Origin: Pratylenchus scribneri
Lineage: Eukaryota; Nematoda; Chromadorea; Rhabditida; Pratylenchidae
Direction of reading: 5' to 3'
Assembly: GCA_030063045.1 (NCBI GenBank)
Contig: JAQSEB010000108.1
Location: 248,001-312,000, forward strand
DNA: 64,000 nucleotides
Shown: piece after piece, positions 24,586-37,119 of the stretch
Numbering within the stretch: the stretch's first letter is position 1
How the letters are laid out: every line of letters begins with the position of its first letter
Translations under genes and position numbers: made by a program
The notes under the pieces: model-generated
Seen by the model: only the letters and a program-made list of their open reading frames with translations
Databases searched by the model: none
What the model was told of the DNA's origin: nothing

Positions 24586-24900
24586 TTTTAAATATAATTA
24601 TGAAAAATTTATAATATTTGTTGATCTTAGTAAAAAAATCAATAATGTTGGAAAATATTCATGAAAATAAATTTTTTCAAACTCATAATTTATATAATAT
24701 TAAATTAAATAATTAATATGATAAATTGTAATCGGAAATAATTTTTTAATTAATATAAATTCAACAAAAATGTTATTCGGTAAAATTCAATTCGATGATT
24801 CTATATGAAATTAGTAGATGAATTTTTACCTCCGGCGGGAAAAAATTTGGAACGAAAATGTACATAAAAAAAATTCATTTTAAATTTAATGTGAAAATTT

Positions 24901-25060
24901 ATTAAACAGTGAATATTAATGAAGTATTAAAAATCGGCACTTGAATCTTTTGATCATTTTTCGATATATTTTGTTGGCATTTTCTGGTTTCATCTTTCCA
25001 TAATGTTTCCCAAATTCTTAAAATGGCATAAAAGCATCAAATCGAATTTTGCAATGACAT
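24901..25060 (-). pseudogene. Fragment of the last exon of the six-TM gene
   Basis: This stretch is about 80-90 percent identical by eye to 34171-34330, the last exon of the six-TM gene, in the same orientation (ATTAAACAGTGAATAT, then CTTTCCATAATGTTTCCCAA). No upstream exons are present, so it is a relic of the segmental duplication that also carried the Cys-rich and two-TM genes. Confidence 0.6.
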
Positions 25061-27672
25061 AATCAAAACAAAAATAAAAAAATTAACATAAATTCAACAT
25101 TTATAATTTGTATTTTTGTTTGAAATATAAAATTGATAAAGCTGACGAATATTCATGAAAATAAATTTTTTTAATAATATTCAACGGAATAATTAGGTAA
25201 CATCAAAAATTTATTTAAATAGTAAATGATTTTTTCATTGATTTATTTTCTAATTCAACAAAAATGTATGCACTGCAAAGCAAAAAATTGTTCGCTCATA
25301 GATGAATTTTTTAAATTATTTTTTTAGAAGAAAATTATAAAATCGTATAATAAAATTTCATTTTACGTTGGTATTTTTTTTGTTATGTCGACGAAAACGT
25401 ATTTATTTATCCAACAAAGTTGTATAACAAGATAAATAAATTTATTAAAAACTTTACAAAATAAAAACAGGGGTACTAGTGCAGTATATCGAAATAGAAG
25501 ACAAAAAGAAAATAATAATCGAAAAAATCTACCAATTAATTTGTCATTTAAAAAAATCCAAATAAAGCCTTATGAAAAAAAACCAAAAATTTCTTAAAAA
25601 GAAAAGTTAAGTTCGGTTGGGTATTGGTTTGATAGGGTGCTAGGTCGATTCCACAATGGTGTAAATATAAAGTTTTTGGCTTCTAATAAATCTGAAACTG
25701 GTTTTAGACCCCACAAACCTTATACCATTTTGCAGATCTCATCAAGACGCATCGATTCGTATATAATTAGTCATGATTGGGTCAAAATAAAAGAGTATTA
25801 AACCATTTTCCAGATTTTGGTTTTAAACATTCTTATTTTGGGCCAAAAGCTAAAATATTATATACCAATCGATGCGCCTCGATGAGATCTACAAAATGGT
25901 ATAAGGTTTGTTGGGTCTAAAACCAGTTTCTGATTTATTAGAAGCCAAAAACTTTATATTTGCACCATTGTGGAATCGCCCTTATTTACACTGTCCCTTG
26001 TCTATTGTGGAATCGACCCCGGACGGTTTGATAGGCAAATTATTTTGGCCAATAATAAAAACAAATGAAAAAGCTTCTTTTATTTCACAAAATGCTAAAC
26101 CCTACAATTTTATGTTTAAAATATCATTGAATATTATTTTTTGGATAAATTCAATTTTTTGTATTTTCAGAATTTTTTTCAATTTTTAAAGAATTTGAAA
26201 TATTTTTCTGGAAAATTTCGATTTTCGATTTCAATTGTCGAAATTTCGATGTTTTTAGTTTCGTTTCGATTTCGATTTGGATGTGAGTTTCGATTTCGAA
26301 GCAAATTTCGATTTCGATTTTTTTGAGTTTCGACCCCATCCCTGTTTTGGTCAATGGATAGGAAAGTGGAACAAAAAGCGATGGACACAATTGGGGATAA
26401 AAAAAACACCCCGAAGCAAAAGTTGAGTTGGCTCGCCCCCAAAAATGGAATGGGAAATGGGCAAGGAATGGATTTTAGATAGAAAAATGATCGATATAAA
26501 TTTAATTTCATCCATATTGCTGCTGTGGTCAATGATCCAAACATGGGACAAAATGTGGAATTTTTTTGTTTATATTATTTATGTGAAAGACAAAAATTGA
26601 GTAAAGAAAAATATATAAAATAAAATTAAGTAAGGGAAGGATTGTTAAACACAAAATATTAGCTATTAATTATAATCAAGGTGTGTTATGTTCGTCATAT
26701 AACGAATTCATCTGGGAAATTATTTTTATCAAAAATAATAAAAAGGATTAAGCAAATAATATTCAGAAATTAAAAAAATTCTATGAAATTAAATTTTAAA
26801 TTATTTTTTATAATCTATTTAAATTTTATAATGTACGAGAATTTTCCGGTAGATATTTCTTCGTAAAAATTAAAATTTTGGCATCACTTTTGCAAAATGC
26901 TTAAAATTTAAACTAATTAATGCTTGAACTTATTAAGGCTTAATATAATTCTATAGTAGGTTATTAAGATGCGTCGATACAATTTGTCTCGGCTTAGTCA
27001 AAATTTAACTCCAAACAATATCATTTTTGGTCAAAAACTTTTTTTTAATTTAATTTGATCTAAATTCACACAAATTAAATTATAGAAAAATCGGTACATC
27101 TCAACAAGCTCATCGAATATAAGATTTATAGAGTCTATCTAACATAAGATTGAAAAAAAAGTGACCCGCCGATGCCCCGATCCATAAAACCGAAAATCAC
27201 AATTAAAATAAATAGATTTATTCCATCCAAGCAAAAAAAAATTAAATTAAACTTGATAATGGCAAATTCCTTTTTCATTTTTTGATCTTAAAAAATCAAT
27301 GCTTACTTTTATTATTTTTCCAGCATAGCACACACTTCACTCCCCTCATTCCTATCATCAATGCCTCACCATTCACAAAATATCTAATAAGTAAAAAATG
27401 ACTATACACTATACCCATAAAAATCGAAAAAAAGAACAAAACAAACCTCCTAAAAGTCAACAAATTATCAATTTAATAACCATAATTATTCAATTATTTA
27501 TTGATAATTCCACTCATCAGCAAAAATCCATCTTAAAAATGTATCTCATTATTTGATCAGAAATTTACTAAAAAATTCTCCCCTATATTTCTTTCTGGAC
27601 ATAATTTATTATATAAACATTTCCATGAATAAGTATAAATTTTAAAAGATCTTTTTAGAAAATTTATTAATA
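25061..27672. other. Intergenic, repeats only
   Basis: No supported gene. It holds a family-A foldback repeat at about 25675-25965 (arms AGACGCATCGATTCG and ATCGATGCGCCTCGATGAG; ends GAAACTGGTTTTAGACC and its complement) and a TTTCGATTTCGAT low-complexity run at about 26215-26335. A weak family-A arm lies near 26920-27130. ORFs of 60-120 codons overlap these repeats on both strands and are not supported. Confidence 0.6.
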
Positions 27673-28597
27673 ATGATTTCTAAATTAAAATCCATCCTCT
27701 ATTTGCTTCTGATTGGATGCATTGTGGTCATTTACAATAAATTTGATTCCAAACAATTTTCTTCGAATGAATTTCCATCACCAACAATGGATACAACAAC
27801 AAATTGCACTGATAATTGCCCAGCATTCTGGCACTTATTTTCCACTTGATTTTTTGATTGCTACAAGAAGTTCTTCTTCGACTGGGAACAATGGTACAAT
27901 CATTTGCTAAAGTAATATTATAAATTAAATTTATAAATTTTTTTCCAAAGGGAACTTTTCGCCTGGATTTTGACCCTTTTAACTGGTTATCTTTCTGCAT
28001 TTTTATTGAAAGAAGCGGAAGGGATGAATAGAATGAAATATTTGTTTGTCATATTTCTTGCATGTCTGGTTAGTTAATATATTATAATCAAACTAAATTT
28101 TTGAAAAAATAAGATAAATTTGAGATCGTGAATAAGAAAGATAAATATTTTAAAAACATAAGATTTTGAAGAATTCATGCTATTCAAATAATTAAATTTG
28201 TTGAGTCTGACCAAGAGATGAATTATTTACTATTATTTATAAGCATATTTGATTAAATTTGAGCAATTACTTAAATATTACAATTTTTCAATAAGCCAAA
28301 TCGAAGTTATTTTGTAAATTAAGCCATAAAAATTATTACAATAAATAACAATAAAAAAAATGTTTATTCCAGATGTTCATTTTGCCAAATTTTTTCGTGG
28401 GTGCTTTTTTCAATATTGTGACCAGTGGCTTGATCATTTGGTTGACCAAATTGGTTCGCGCTGCCTTCAGTGTCCACCGGCCGACAACCATTTTGCCACA
28501 AATGCCGCGTCCTATGAAACTTATCTTGCTTCCATATCAACCACCACGACAACGCCGCTATGCTGAAGAAGAGTTTGTGGCCACAACATCGGTATGA
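27673..28597 (+). CDS. Small membrane protein gene with an in-frame TGA
   Basis: Three exons, 27673-27911, 27951-28068 and 28373-28597, join in phase (194 codons). Exon 1 has a hydrophobic anchor (ILYLLLIGCIVVIY); exon 2 contributes hydrophobic stretches (LFAWILTLLTGYLSAF, YLFVIFLACL) and exon 3 another (FVGAFFNIVTSGLIIWL) plus a basic, Pro-rich tail (PYQPPRQRRYAEEEF). The frame is broken only by TGA at 27847-27849, with coding-like sequence on both sides (CPAFWHLFST, stop, FFDCYKKFFFDWEQW). No intron that removes it is evident. It could be a recent nonsense mutation (Trp or Cys codon), an assembly error, or readthrough. TTTTTAG 15 bp before the ATG is acceptor-like. No family recognised. Confidence 0.5.
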
Positions 28598-29096
28598 CGA
28601 AGATGAAGAGAATGAGGCGGAAGAAGATGTTATTTATGTGACCTTTTTAAATGATGACTTAATATAAAATTTATACTTATTTGTATATATCTTCCAATAT
28701 TTTTATTTGTGCCTTATTATTTTCATGTGCTCAATTTTTAAGAAATTTTCATTTAATTCTCAATTTTTAAATTATATTTTCACTTAATTTTTTTTATAAC
28801 TTTTTGTGATAAAGTATTTTCTATTTTAACTGAAAGTTATCGTAAAATTATTCATTTGATACTTAATAGAAATTCAATAATTAATTTATAATAACTATTT
28901 TTGTATACAAAATATTTGTGGCAGCAAGCAATTCTATCAGCAAATATCAATCAAATGGTTTTCCATTTGGATATATTTTAGTGCTGTTTGACTGATGCCT
29001 AGATAAAAATAGACGAAATAAATTGCAATTACCCATTAAAAAAGAATAATGAAAAGAATTGTTTATTTTCCACAAAATAAATGAATCACAAAAAAT

Positions 29097-30514
29097 TTAA
29101 TTAAAATTCGATGAGATAGAACATGGAATCGATGTCCTATTATAATTATAAGCAATACCGTTTAAAATTCCAAGCCATAATATGTAATTTAAAGTAAATA
29201 CAACAATTATAAATGTAATCCAGCAGCAAATAGATTCCTTTATTGTTTTTTTCCACAATCCCAATGCCATAATCCACCAATAATTGATGTTCAATTCACC
29301 AAAACTGCCAATATACACTGCGGTGGCAAAATTGAAATTTACGCAGCCAGGAATGATTGGTGGAATATATTCGCTGATAAATGGCACAGAGAAGAGAAAA
29401 CAGAGAAAAGCCACCGCCAAATAGTGGGCAATGCGGCCATAACGAATCCAAAAATGTTCCTGAATATTTGGGAGAATATATATTCAAAAATTATTATCTT
29501 TAAAATTATTTTAAAGACAAAAAATTTATAAAAAGATTCAAATAATTTTTTATTGAAAAAATTGGTAACAGAAATTTTTTGAATAGTTTTTTTATTCTAT
29601 CTTCAATTTTAGTTCAATTGTATAAAATCATATAATAAGCAGAATCTCTATTCGTTTTTTAAAACCGTTTTTGCTCTGTGAATACTATTTTTAAAATTTT
29701 TAGTTCTTTCTAAATTTTACTGTTTTTATAGTTCTATCCAAGTCCATAATCATAAAAAAGGGGAAAAAGCCGTAAATAAAGTAAAAGCCGACGATGAATA
29801 ATCCGACAAAATTGGTGGGGTCGATAAACACTGTCCAGCAATCTTGGCACATTGAACAATAAAGAAAGAATTGGGCATAAATTGTTATAAATTTGACAAA
29901 AACGTAGTGAAGGTCAAATCCTTAAAATAATAAAAAAAATCAACTTTTTGTTGTATTTTATTCTTTAATCACATTCATATCATATTAAACAATTTGATCT
30001 TGCTTTGATTAAATGCAATTTTTTGCGCTTTTTATGTTTTGAAAAATCAAGAATAACCAAAATTATAAAGATAAAATATCTTTTTGTCTCCTCATTTTTT
30101 CGTTTTATCCCTCGCCTTATTTTTTTAACCCACAAAATAGTTTTTGACTTCGAATAAATCGGAAACCACTTTTATACCCTACAAACTTATATCATTTTGT
30201 AGATCTTACGAATCGAGTGGTATTAAATTTGTTATGGGTTGGTCAAAATTAAAGGGTATTAAACCGTTCGAACTTTTTTTCCAGTATTTGGTTTTAAACC
30301 CATTAATTTTGACCTATATTAATTTTAGACATACACAATATTCTTTTTGAGCTCAACGCTCAATACTTTTTTGAGAAATTAAATTTTAAAAATTATAAAA
30401 GGAAACAACAAACAAACCTCCATGAATTGGAAATTTCCATCGACGTTGTTTTTTTGATGTCAATATGTTATATTTAGGCAAGGGATAACAAATCAATTGT
30501 TTTGTTGTCTTCAT
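29097..30514 (-). CDS. Multi-pass membrane protein, family unknown
   Basis: Three exons, 30514-30418, 29920-29721 and 29459-29097, in phase, 219 residues. The N-terminus is basic and cytosolic-looking (KKQRRWKFPIHGG); four hydrophobic segments follow: FVKFITIYAQFFLYC, VGLFIVGFYFIYGFFPFFM, a long one around YLAVAFLCFLFSVPF, and CWITFIIVVFTLNYILWLGI. The loops contain CQDCW and IIPGCVNFNF, possibly disulphide-bonded. The ATG chosen is the first Met in frame after an upstream stop; a family-A foldback copy occupies intron 1 (about 30140-30345). The short hydrophilic C-terminus contains an N-glycosylation sequon (NRT). No homology recognised. Confidence 0.65.
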
Positions 30515-32434
30515 TATTATTTTATTCACCCTCACAAAAATAAAAATGTCATCGTCCTTTTTTTGATGCACAAAATGCACAATGGGGTTGCGCTTGGCCT
30601 CTGGACTTCGGGGCAATTTTGATTAATAAAAAAAACGAATGGATGGGAATTTATTTGGGAAATGCCTTATTAGGGAAAATATACATAATTAAATTATAGC
30701 CATTTTCATTGGATTTAATTATGAGGGGTAATTTTTTAAATGTTTTCTGCCATAATAAAATGGAAAATGTTCAGCAGCTTTCCTTATAATAATTTAGAAT
30801 GGGCAGCAGAGAGGTCGATTAGTTTATTAATTTTTCATATGTTATGAGGGAATTGCCAAGCAAATTCAACAAAAATAAATGCAATAAAAACTAAAAAGGC
30901 ATAAAATACGAATAGATCAATTTGCTCTGTTTCTATTTCTATAATAAAATAAAAAAAATTTTTTGCTTAATGTTTGGATATTATTAATAAAAATAATTTG
31001 TATTTTAATCAGTAAATTTATTTATTTATTATTTTTCATATGAGAAGAAAAAAAAGGAACTTTATGCTAGGCATTAGGCAAGGAGTAGAAGACCCATAGG
31101 AATCAATTTATTTGCAAAGAAGAGTGCCAATGCCAATAATGCCAATGGCAAAGACGAAACACATAGAATGGCGTATGGTTGGACGAAAGAAATAAAAAGA
31201 AAAGAAATTCTTGTGTACATCCAAAGCCCAACTCTGCCAACTCTCTTTCCTATATTCTCTCTTACCTATCAGCATTTCTAAAAAGTCATTTATTTGGCTG
31301 CTGCTAGTAGAAAAAACGATGGGCTAATTATAAATTTGGCTTCGGGAAAAGGAAGGGCTGGCCCCGTTGTCCAAAGTATGTAAATAGAGCTTTAAAAAAT
31401 TAGACTAAATTAAACTGTTGTTCAATTGACAAAATATGGTTCCAAATTGTAGGCTACCAATTCACTGAAATTCAGAAGGTGTGAATGAGGGAATTCTAAT
31501 CTTATTAGGATAAAATATAATATTGTAGTAGAATGGCTAGCCGCCTTTTGAGGACCTGTCTTTTTGCGGACGAAACGGTTTGGTGTCGATGGCGGTAAAG
31601 TTGATGTGGCATTCTTTACACCATTTTATTGGGAATAAAATTAGCTACAAAATGACATCAAATTCATTGGTCAATATTAGGTTGTCGCTGAGTTATGGCC
31701 AAAAAACCGTTGGTTTATTTAAATTGTATTTCTGGCTGTTTTTTGGCCATAACTCGTTGAATACCCTAAATTGAAAAATGAATTTGATGTCAATTTGTAG
31801 CTAATTTTATTACCAATAAAATGGTATAAAGAATGCCTCATAAACTTTATTGCCAACGGCACCAAACCGTTTCGTCGGCAAAAGACGGTTCCGCAAAAGG
31901 CTTAATACCAGTAGAATTCATCTTTTTGGTTGAAATTGTCATTTAATTATTATTCATTAAAAATAATAAAAAATACTCTTCATCATTAAATCCAATCTTA
32001 TTATTTCTTTTTCCCATTTCAAGGATATTCCCATTCCCGACCTTCTTTTATAATAAAACATCCAAAATTACCCCGAAGCAAAAGCCAAAGGTCAACCCCA
32101 ATTCATTTTTTGCCCATGAAAAAGAGCCCATTATAAATTTTGCGAATTTTTTCTTTATATGCTGGAATATTTTTCATTTTATTTTGGCAGAGAACAAACC
32201 TAGCTCACCCAAATCACTTATTTTAGCGTAAAGTTATCGTAAAAAATTATTCATTTGATAATTAAGATAAATTAAAATCACAAAATATTTTTAAAATATT
32301 TATTATACCTAAAATTGTATAATTTAAATAAATTAAAATGGCAATTAATTTTTTAATATTTTTTACGCCAATGAGTTTTTATCAATAATTATAGATAAAT
32401 TAAATTAAATTAAAATCGCATTCATTTTTTTAAG
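30515..32434. other. Intergenic with foldback family D copy
   Basis: No supported gene. A family-D foldback element spans about 31540-31910: GACGAAACGGTTTGGTG near the left and CACCAAACCGTTTCGTC near the right, with GGTTTTTTGGCCATAA-type sequence in the centre and AATAAAATTAGCTACAAAAT in both arms. Around 32220-32434 the sequence resembles the two-TM gene 5' flank (GTTATCGTAAA, ATTCATTTGATA). Confidence 0.6.
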
Positions 32435-33152
32435 ATGTCTTTAAAAAATTTACGCTTCCTTATTTTTGATACCCCTGCCATATATTTGCCGTATTTTTGG
32501 TCATGCCATATTTTTGACATACTTCACAAATTTTGCTGGATTATTAAATTTTTGCTAAATTTTTTGGCTGCGCGGCCATTTTTAGTTAAATTTTTACGCT
32601 TCACTGCCTTTTTTTCTAAAATTCTATTTTATGAGGGCCATTTTTTGTTAAAATTTCTCCCCATATGGATCAATGTTGGCTAAAATTTTTCCCTTGCGAG
32701 CTCATTTTTGGTCAATTTTTCTTCTAATGGGGCAATTTTAAAAAAATCAGTATTTCAAAGCCAAAATTGCTCAAATAAATCAAAGCGCAAGTAAAATATA
32801 AAGTAAAAAATTAATACAAGCATTTATATTGCATTTTAACAATTTGTAACGCATATATGCCTTATTTTTGCCAAATTTCAAAAAATTATGCATATTTTTG
32901 CCATATATTTTACCGAATTTTTGGAGATGGCACCCCCTGAGTTTTTATTTAACTAAAATCCAAGCTAAACTAATTATTCAGCCTGGAATACTGTATAAAT
33001 TTGCCATAAGAAAATTTTAACAATTTCATATTATTCCTGAATGCAATATTCAAATGTTCTAATTTTCAGCTACGCCTTTCAATTCAACACAGATGGAAAA
33101 TAATGGCAGTGGTTGCAAAGAAAAATCTTGTTCTAAAAAAACATTTTTTTAA
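32435..33152 (+). pseudogene. Two-TM gene copy disrupted by a foldback repeat
   Basis: The start ATGTCTTTAAAAAATTTACG matches the first codons of the 10541 gene (ATGTCTTCCGAAAAAATACG), then sequence switches to a CAGGG-type repeat (about 32467-32939). After it comes a TTTTCAG acceptor and an intact exon-4 homologue at 33070-33152 (about 27 codons, ending SCSKKTFF). Exons 2 and 3 and both TM segments are missing. Confidence 0.55.
32467..32939. repeat. Degenerate family-G (hAT-like) repeat
   Basis: The right end is GGCACCCCCTG; the interior has GCTGCGCGGCCATTTTTAG and repeated TTTTTGCCATATATTTTACC-like tracts, also seen near 42950-43280 and 6880-7454. The left end is not a clean inverted copy. 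Confidence 0.5.
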
Positions 33153-33439
33153 GAATTTGTGAAAAATTATGAAAAAATGAATTGATAACCATAAAAATAA
33201 ATAGACGAAAAAACTATTAAAAAATTCAAGAACAATTTTTTCTTTCATTAATATTCAATTTTAATACATTCTTCCCATCCTTTTCCATTATTTAAATCCA
33301 ATTTATGGCTTTAATAAAAATGATTCCATTTTCAATTCAATAAATTCATTTTTATTCCATTTTAAAAGCCAATTTTTATGATATTATAAAGCTTTTAAAA
33401 TTTCAATCTATTTTATTTTATAAGATAAAATTAACAAAA

Positions 33440-33731
33440 ATGTACTCAATTTTCTTCAAATTAATCATTCTTTTGGCATCATTTTCACCGTTGATTGTGG
33501 TGGTAATTTAATTAAAAATTTATATAAATTATTATTCTCAAGGCCACTCAAGTCTGTTCAACTGATTCCGAATGTCCTGACAAATGTTGCTACAAAGGAA
33601 TTTGTAATGATGGACCGAAATGCCCGATTTGTGCCATGACTTGTATCTATAGTTCCGATTGCCCAGAAAATTGGTGCTGTTCAAGTGTTGGTGCCGCATT
33701 TCAGGGATTTTGTTTTAGATGTGGTGGATAG
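33440..33731 (+). CDS. Small secreted Cys-rich protein, copy B (best-preserved member)
   Basis: Two exons, 33440-33502 and 33543-33731, separated by a 40-bp intron; 83 residues. Exon 1 is a clean 21-residue signal peptide (YSIFFKLIILLASFSPLIVV). The mature chain holds two related modules: CSTDSECPDKCCYKGIC and CIYSSDCPENWCC, each Cys-x3/4-Ser-acidic-Cys-Pro-x3-Cys-Cys, ending FCFRCGG. Twelve cysteines are present in about 60 residues. The doubled CC pattern faintly recalls WAP-like modules but spacing differs, so no family is assigned. Secretion is likely. Paralogues: 24263 (diverging), 13814 (exon 1 only), 40111 (exon 2 only). It stands tail to tail with the six-TM gene. Confidence 0.75.
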
Positions 33732-34172
33732 AAATGAAGAATTATACATTTGATGAAGAAAATTCCTTATTAAATAAAATTAATTACATTTAATATTTTT
33801 CGTTTGTATTTTTGTTTTAAATATAAAATCGATAAAGCTGGGGAATATTCATCAAAATAATTTTTTCAAACTTATAATAATATTCAATGGAATAATTTGA
33901 TATAATATCAAAAATTGTTTACAATTCACAATCAACGGCGAAAATTATGTCAATAAATCAATAATTTAAAAAAATGAGTACATATTAGTTATATTAATAT
34001 ATATGAAATAAAAAATAACATGAAATTTTAATATCTTTTATAAAACGATAAAAATGGCTTTTTTAAAAAGAAATAAAATAAAAAATTAATTTTTTTAAGT
34101 TGAAATGGAATTTATAATTTTAAAACAATAAAGTGAACTTAAATAATGGAAATATGATGTATGGGGAATGCA

Positions 34173-36007
34173 TTAAACAGTGAATATGGATGAAGTATTT
34201 GGCACTTGAATCTTTTGATCGTTTTTCCATAAATTTTTTCCGTGTTTTTTGGTTTCATCTTTCCATAATGTTTCCCAAATTCTAAAAATGGCATAAAAAG
34301 ACCAAATCGAATTTTGTAGTGACATTGCCCAAGTAAAATGTAAAAATGTGTACGTGGTGGAATCGTTTTCACCTATATATTTTAAATTGAATGAATAATT
34401 TAAAAACTAACTCAAAATTATTTTTTCCGAATCAACATTTTTTTTGTAATATTGAATCGCAAACCAATCAGTGAAAAAATTGCAACCATTTGCAAATAAA
34501 AGATGAGCAAATCCAAAAATTGGAATGATTGATCCCTTTGGAACAATTATCTAAAATTATAATAATTTAAATTTATTTAAAATATTTATTTACCATTGGC
34601 TTGGAGCTGATAAAAAAAAGTTGGAGAAAATGGAATAATATTATTGTTATTTCACAAATTAAAGCCCACATGGAGGATATTTTATAACCGTTGGAAAAAT
34701 TAGAAAAATAAATAATGAAAATGCCAATGATTTGGCCAATTCCACCTACTAAACATTTAATTTTTTTCATATTAGTTTTGATTTGTTTCCCCTTTTTTAC
34801 ATATGGTGATTCTACGATGCATTTCGTTTTGTAGGCCCTCATACAATGCGCAATGTTACTGAAATGCAAAAAAAAATTAAATGTGACTGATAACCTTTTA
34901 TTCACCACCTCAAAAAAAACTTTTTCCCAAAAAAAAAATTTCCACCAACTTTATTTCAAAAAAAACATTTCCTTAATACCTTTTTTTCCTAAAAAAACAT
35001 TTTTTTAATCCAATGACAAAAAAGTGAGAATTTTTGTATTTTTTAAATTAAAATGTCAACTTTATTCCAAAAAAAAACATTTTTTTCCTTAATACCTTTT
35101 TTTTCCTAAAAAAACATTTTTTAATCGAATGACAAAAAAGTGAGAATTTTTGTATTTTTTAAATTAAAATGTTTAGCAAACTACTACAAATTAAAATTTA
35201 ATTTTTTATTCAGAAAAGTTTGAGGTTCAAAACTTGGAGAAGGGAGTTTATGTTGGGTCAGATTAAATATATTTGAGAAGGTATAGTAGCCTAGTTAGGG
35301 TCTCAAAATTAGGTTTAGATAGGATAGCTTGGTTAGGTTATTAGGATTTGTCGTGTAGGATTTACAATAGACAAGCAAGCGCTTGGTTATTCTAGAACTT
35401 AATAAGAATAGGAAATTTAGTTTAATAAGTTTAAGACATCACCAAAAGAATTTATATGTTAATAAAATTTGAATACATTTTGATTTTTCTTATCCTCTTA
35501 AAGATTGTATTTCATTTATTTTATAAAAATTCTCAATTTTAAGGTCATTGGGGAAGAAACATTTTTTCGGAGAAAAGAGGTTTAGGAATAAAACTTGTTT
35601 TTTATCGGAAAAATTTTTTTTGGGGAGGGGGAATAGTTTGTAAACTGTCTTTTTAATTTATATATAATTACTTTGCTGATGAGAAAACAATAGGCCATAA
35701 ATGCAGCACCAACGGTATGAATAAAGGAGAAAAAGCACTTTGAATTAATTTGAATATAAATATAATTCATTTACTTACAATTTCGAATTGCACTCGAAGT
35801 GTTTTAGAAAATTGATTGTATTTGTAGAGCAACCATAGGATTGTCATTAACAAAATGTAAACAACACTAAGGCTCCAAATAATTATCCTTTAATTACAAT
35901 TTAAATATATTGTTTTAGAAACTATGTTCTGACCTTTTTATTTGCTTTTTATTAGTGCAAAAAGTAATTTTAAAAAATTCCAAAATTTTTTGAATAATTA
36001 AATACAT
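34173..36007 (-). CDS. Six-TM protein, DRAM/Frag1-like topology (tentative)
   Basis: Exons on the minus strand: 36007-35934, 35887-35779, 35737-35672, 34858-34594, 34550-34412 and 34372-34173. The first three join in phase, and the last three join in phase; the link between 35672 and 34858 is one phase off, so a small exon or different boundary is missing. Six hydrophobic segments are seen, e.g. IIWSLSVVYILLMTILWLLY, FIHTVGAAFMAYCFLIS, LVGGIGQIIGIFIIYF, ALICEITIILFHFLQLFF, IPIFGFAHLLFANGCNFF and FLHFTWAMSLQNSIWSFYAI. Topology, a Trp/Tyr-containing last helix and a short cytosolic tail recall DRAM/PGAP2-type proteins, but I cannot confirm homology. A decayed copy of the last exon lies at 24901-25060. 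Confidence 0.6.
34960..35175. repeat. Tandem duplication, about 120-bp unit, in an intron
   Basis: Two near-identical units, each with CCTTAATACCTTTTTTT, then AATGACAAAAAAGTGAGAAT and TTTTTAAATTAAAATGT, offset by about 119-120 bp, in the unresolved intron of the six-TM gene. Confidence 0.75.
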
Positions 36008-37119
36008 TGATGATTTATCGATGAAAGGAAAAATTAGCTTTTTAATAAATTAAAAAATTAATAAATAATATTTCTTTAAAAATATTAATATCTGATTCAT
36101 TCATTAAAGGTTAAGGGATTGAAAATAAAATTAAAAACCATCGAAAAAGAGTAATATTTGTAACAAATATTAAAATATTTAAAAATAGCCAAGTAATTGT
36201 AAATATTTTTAATAAATATAATAATTTTGAAACATTTAATATTTTTTTTTAATTTGAAATGGAAATAATTCGATTTGATAAAAAATTAATGATTCACACC
36301 AATTTTAAACAAATAGAAAAATAACAATTTTTTGACATTTTTAAAATCGTATTCATCATTCAAAAAACGTCCAAGCACTCGGATCAAGGTGATTCATATT
36401 TGTAATGCATTGGTAATTTCGGCCCAAATATTCAAAAAAAGAATTTTTGATATTTATTTTTAAGAAATAAATATAATTTCTATTTCCCTAATAATAAAAG
36501 AATGAAAATAAGTAATATAATAATATATTCTCATGAAATATAATTTAATTATGGAAAAAGCGTGTTTGCGCGTTTCATCGAAAAAGGTCGGAAATGTTTC
36601 AATTTAGATGGATTAAACCAAAAAACCAATGATGTATTCGGATTCAGCATGTTCGATACCTCTAAATCTACTTTAAAAACCTATATTGTTTGCACCAAAA
36701 CATTTAAAAACAACCTTGTTTTTGATATTTAACATCTATTTCATAAAAACAATGTTTTCGCTAGTTTACAAATATATTTTTTTAAATTGAATTTAAGGAT
36801 TTTCGAATATGTTGAATACGAAAACATCATTGGTTTTTTGGTTTAACCCTTCTAAATTGAAATATGAACATTTCCGACCTTTTTCGATGAAACGCGCATT
36901 TCCGACCTTTTCGATGAAATGCGCTAGCACTTGAAAAAAGAAATAAAATTAAATGTGGTTTGAATTTGAATTATTCAAAAATTTAATTAAAAATTGGTTT
37001 TAAATTCGCTAAGTTCAAAATTATTTCAATAAAATTATCACATTCATAGGTTGTTGCTATTTTAACACTCAGAGTTGAAGGAAATATTGATGACAATTTT
37101 TAATCTGTGAATAAATACA
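36008..37119. other. Intergenic with foldback family B copy
   Basis: No gene seen. A family-B foldback spans about 36552-36935: left GCGCGTTTCATCGAAAAAGG, right the complement ending ATGAAATGCGCTAGCAC. Inner arms share ACATCATTGGTTTTTTGG versus CCAAAAAACCAATGATG. The outermost part of the right end is duplicated (TTTCCGACCTTTT twice). A second copy sits at 63430-63663. Confidence 0.65.

Noticed and set aside
26179..26544. 121-codon minus-strand ORF (NRNRNETKN...)
   Set aside because: Comes from a TTTCGATTTCGAT low-complexity run and lacks splice or homology support.
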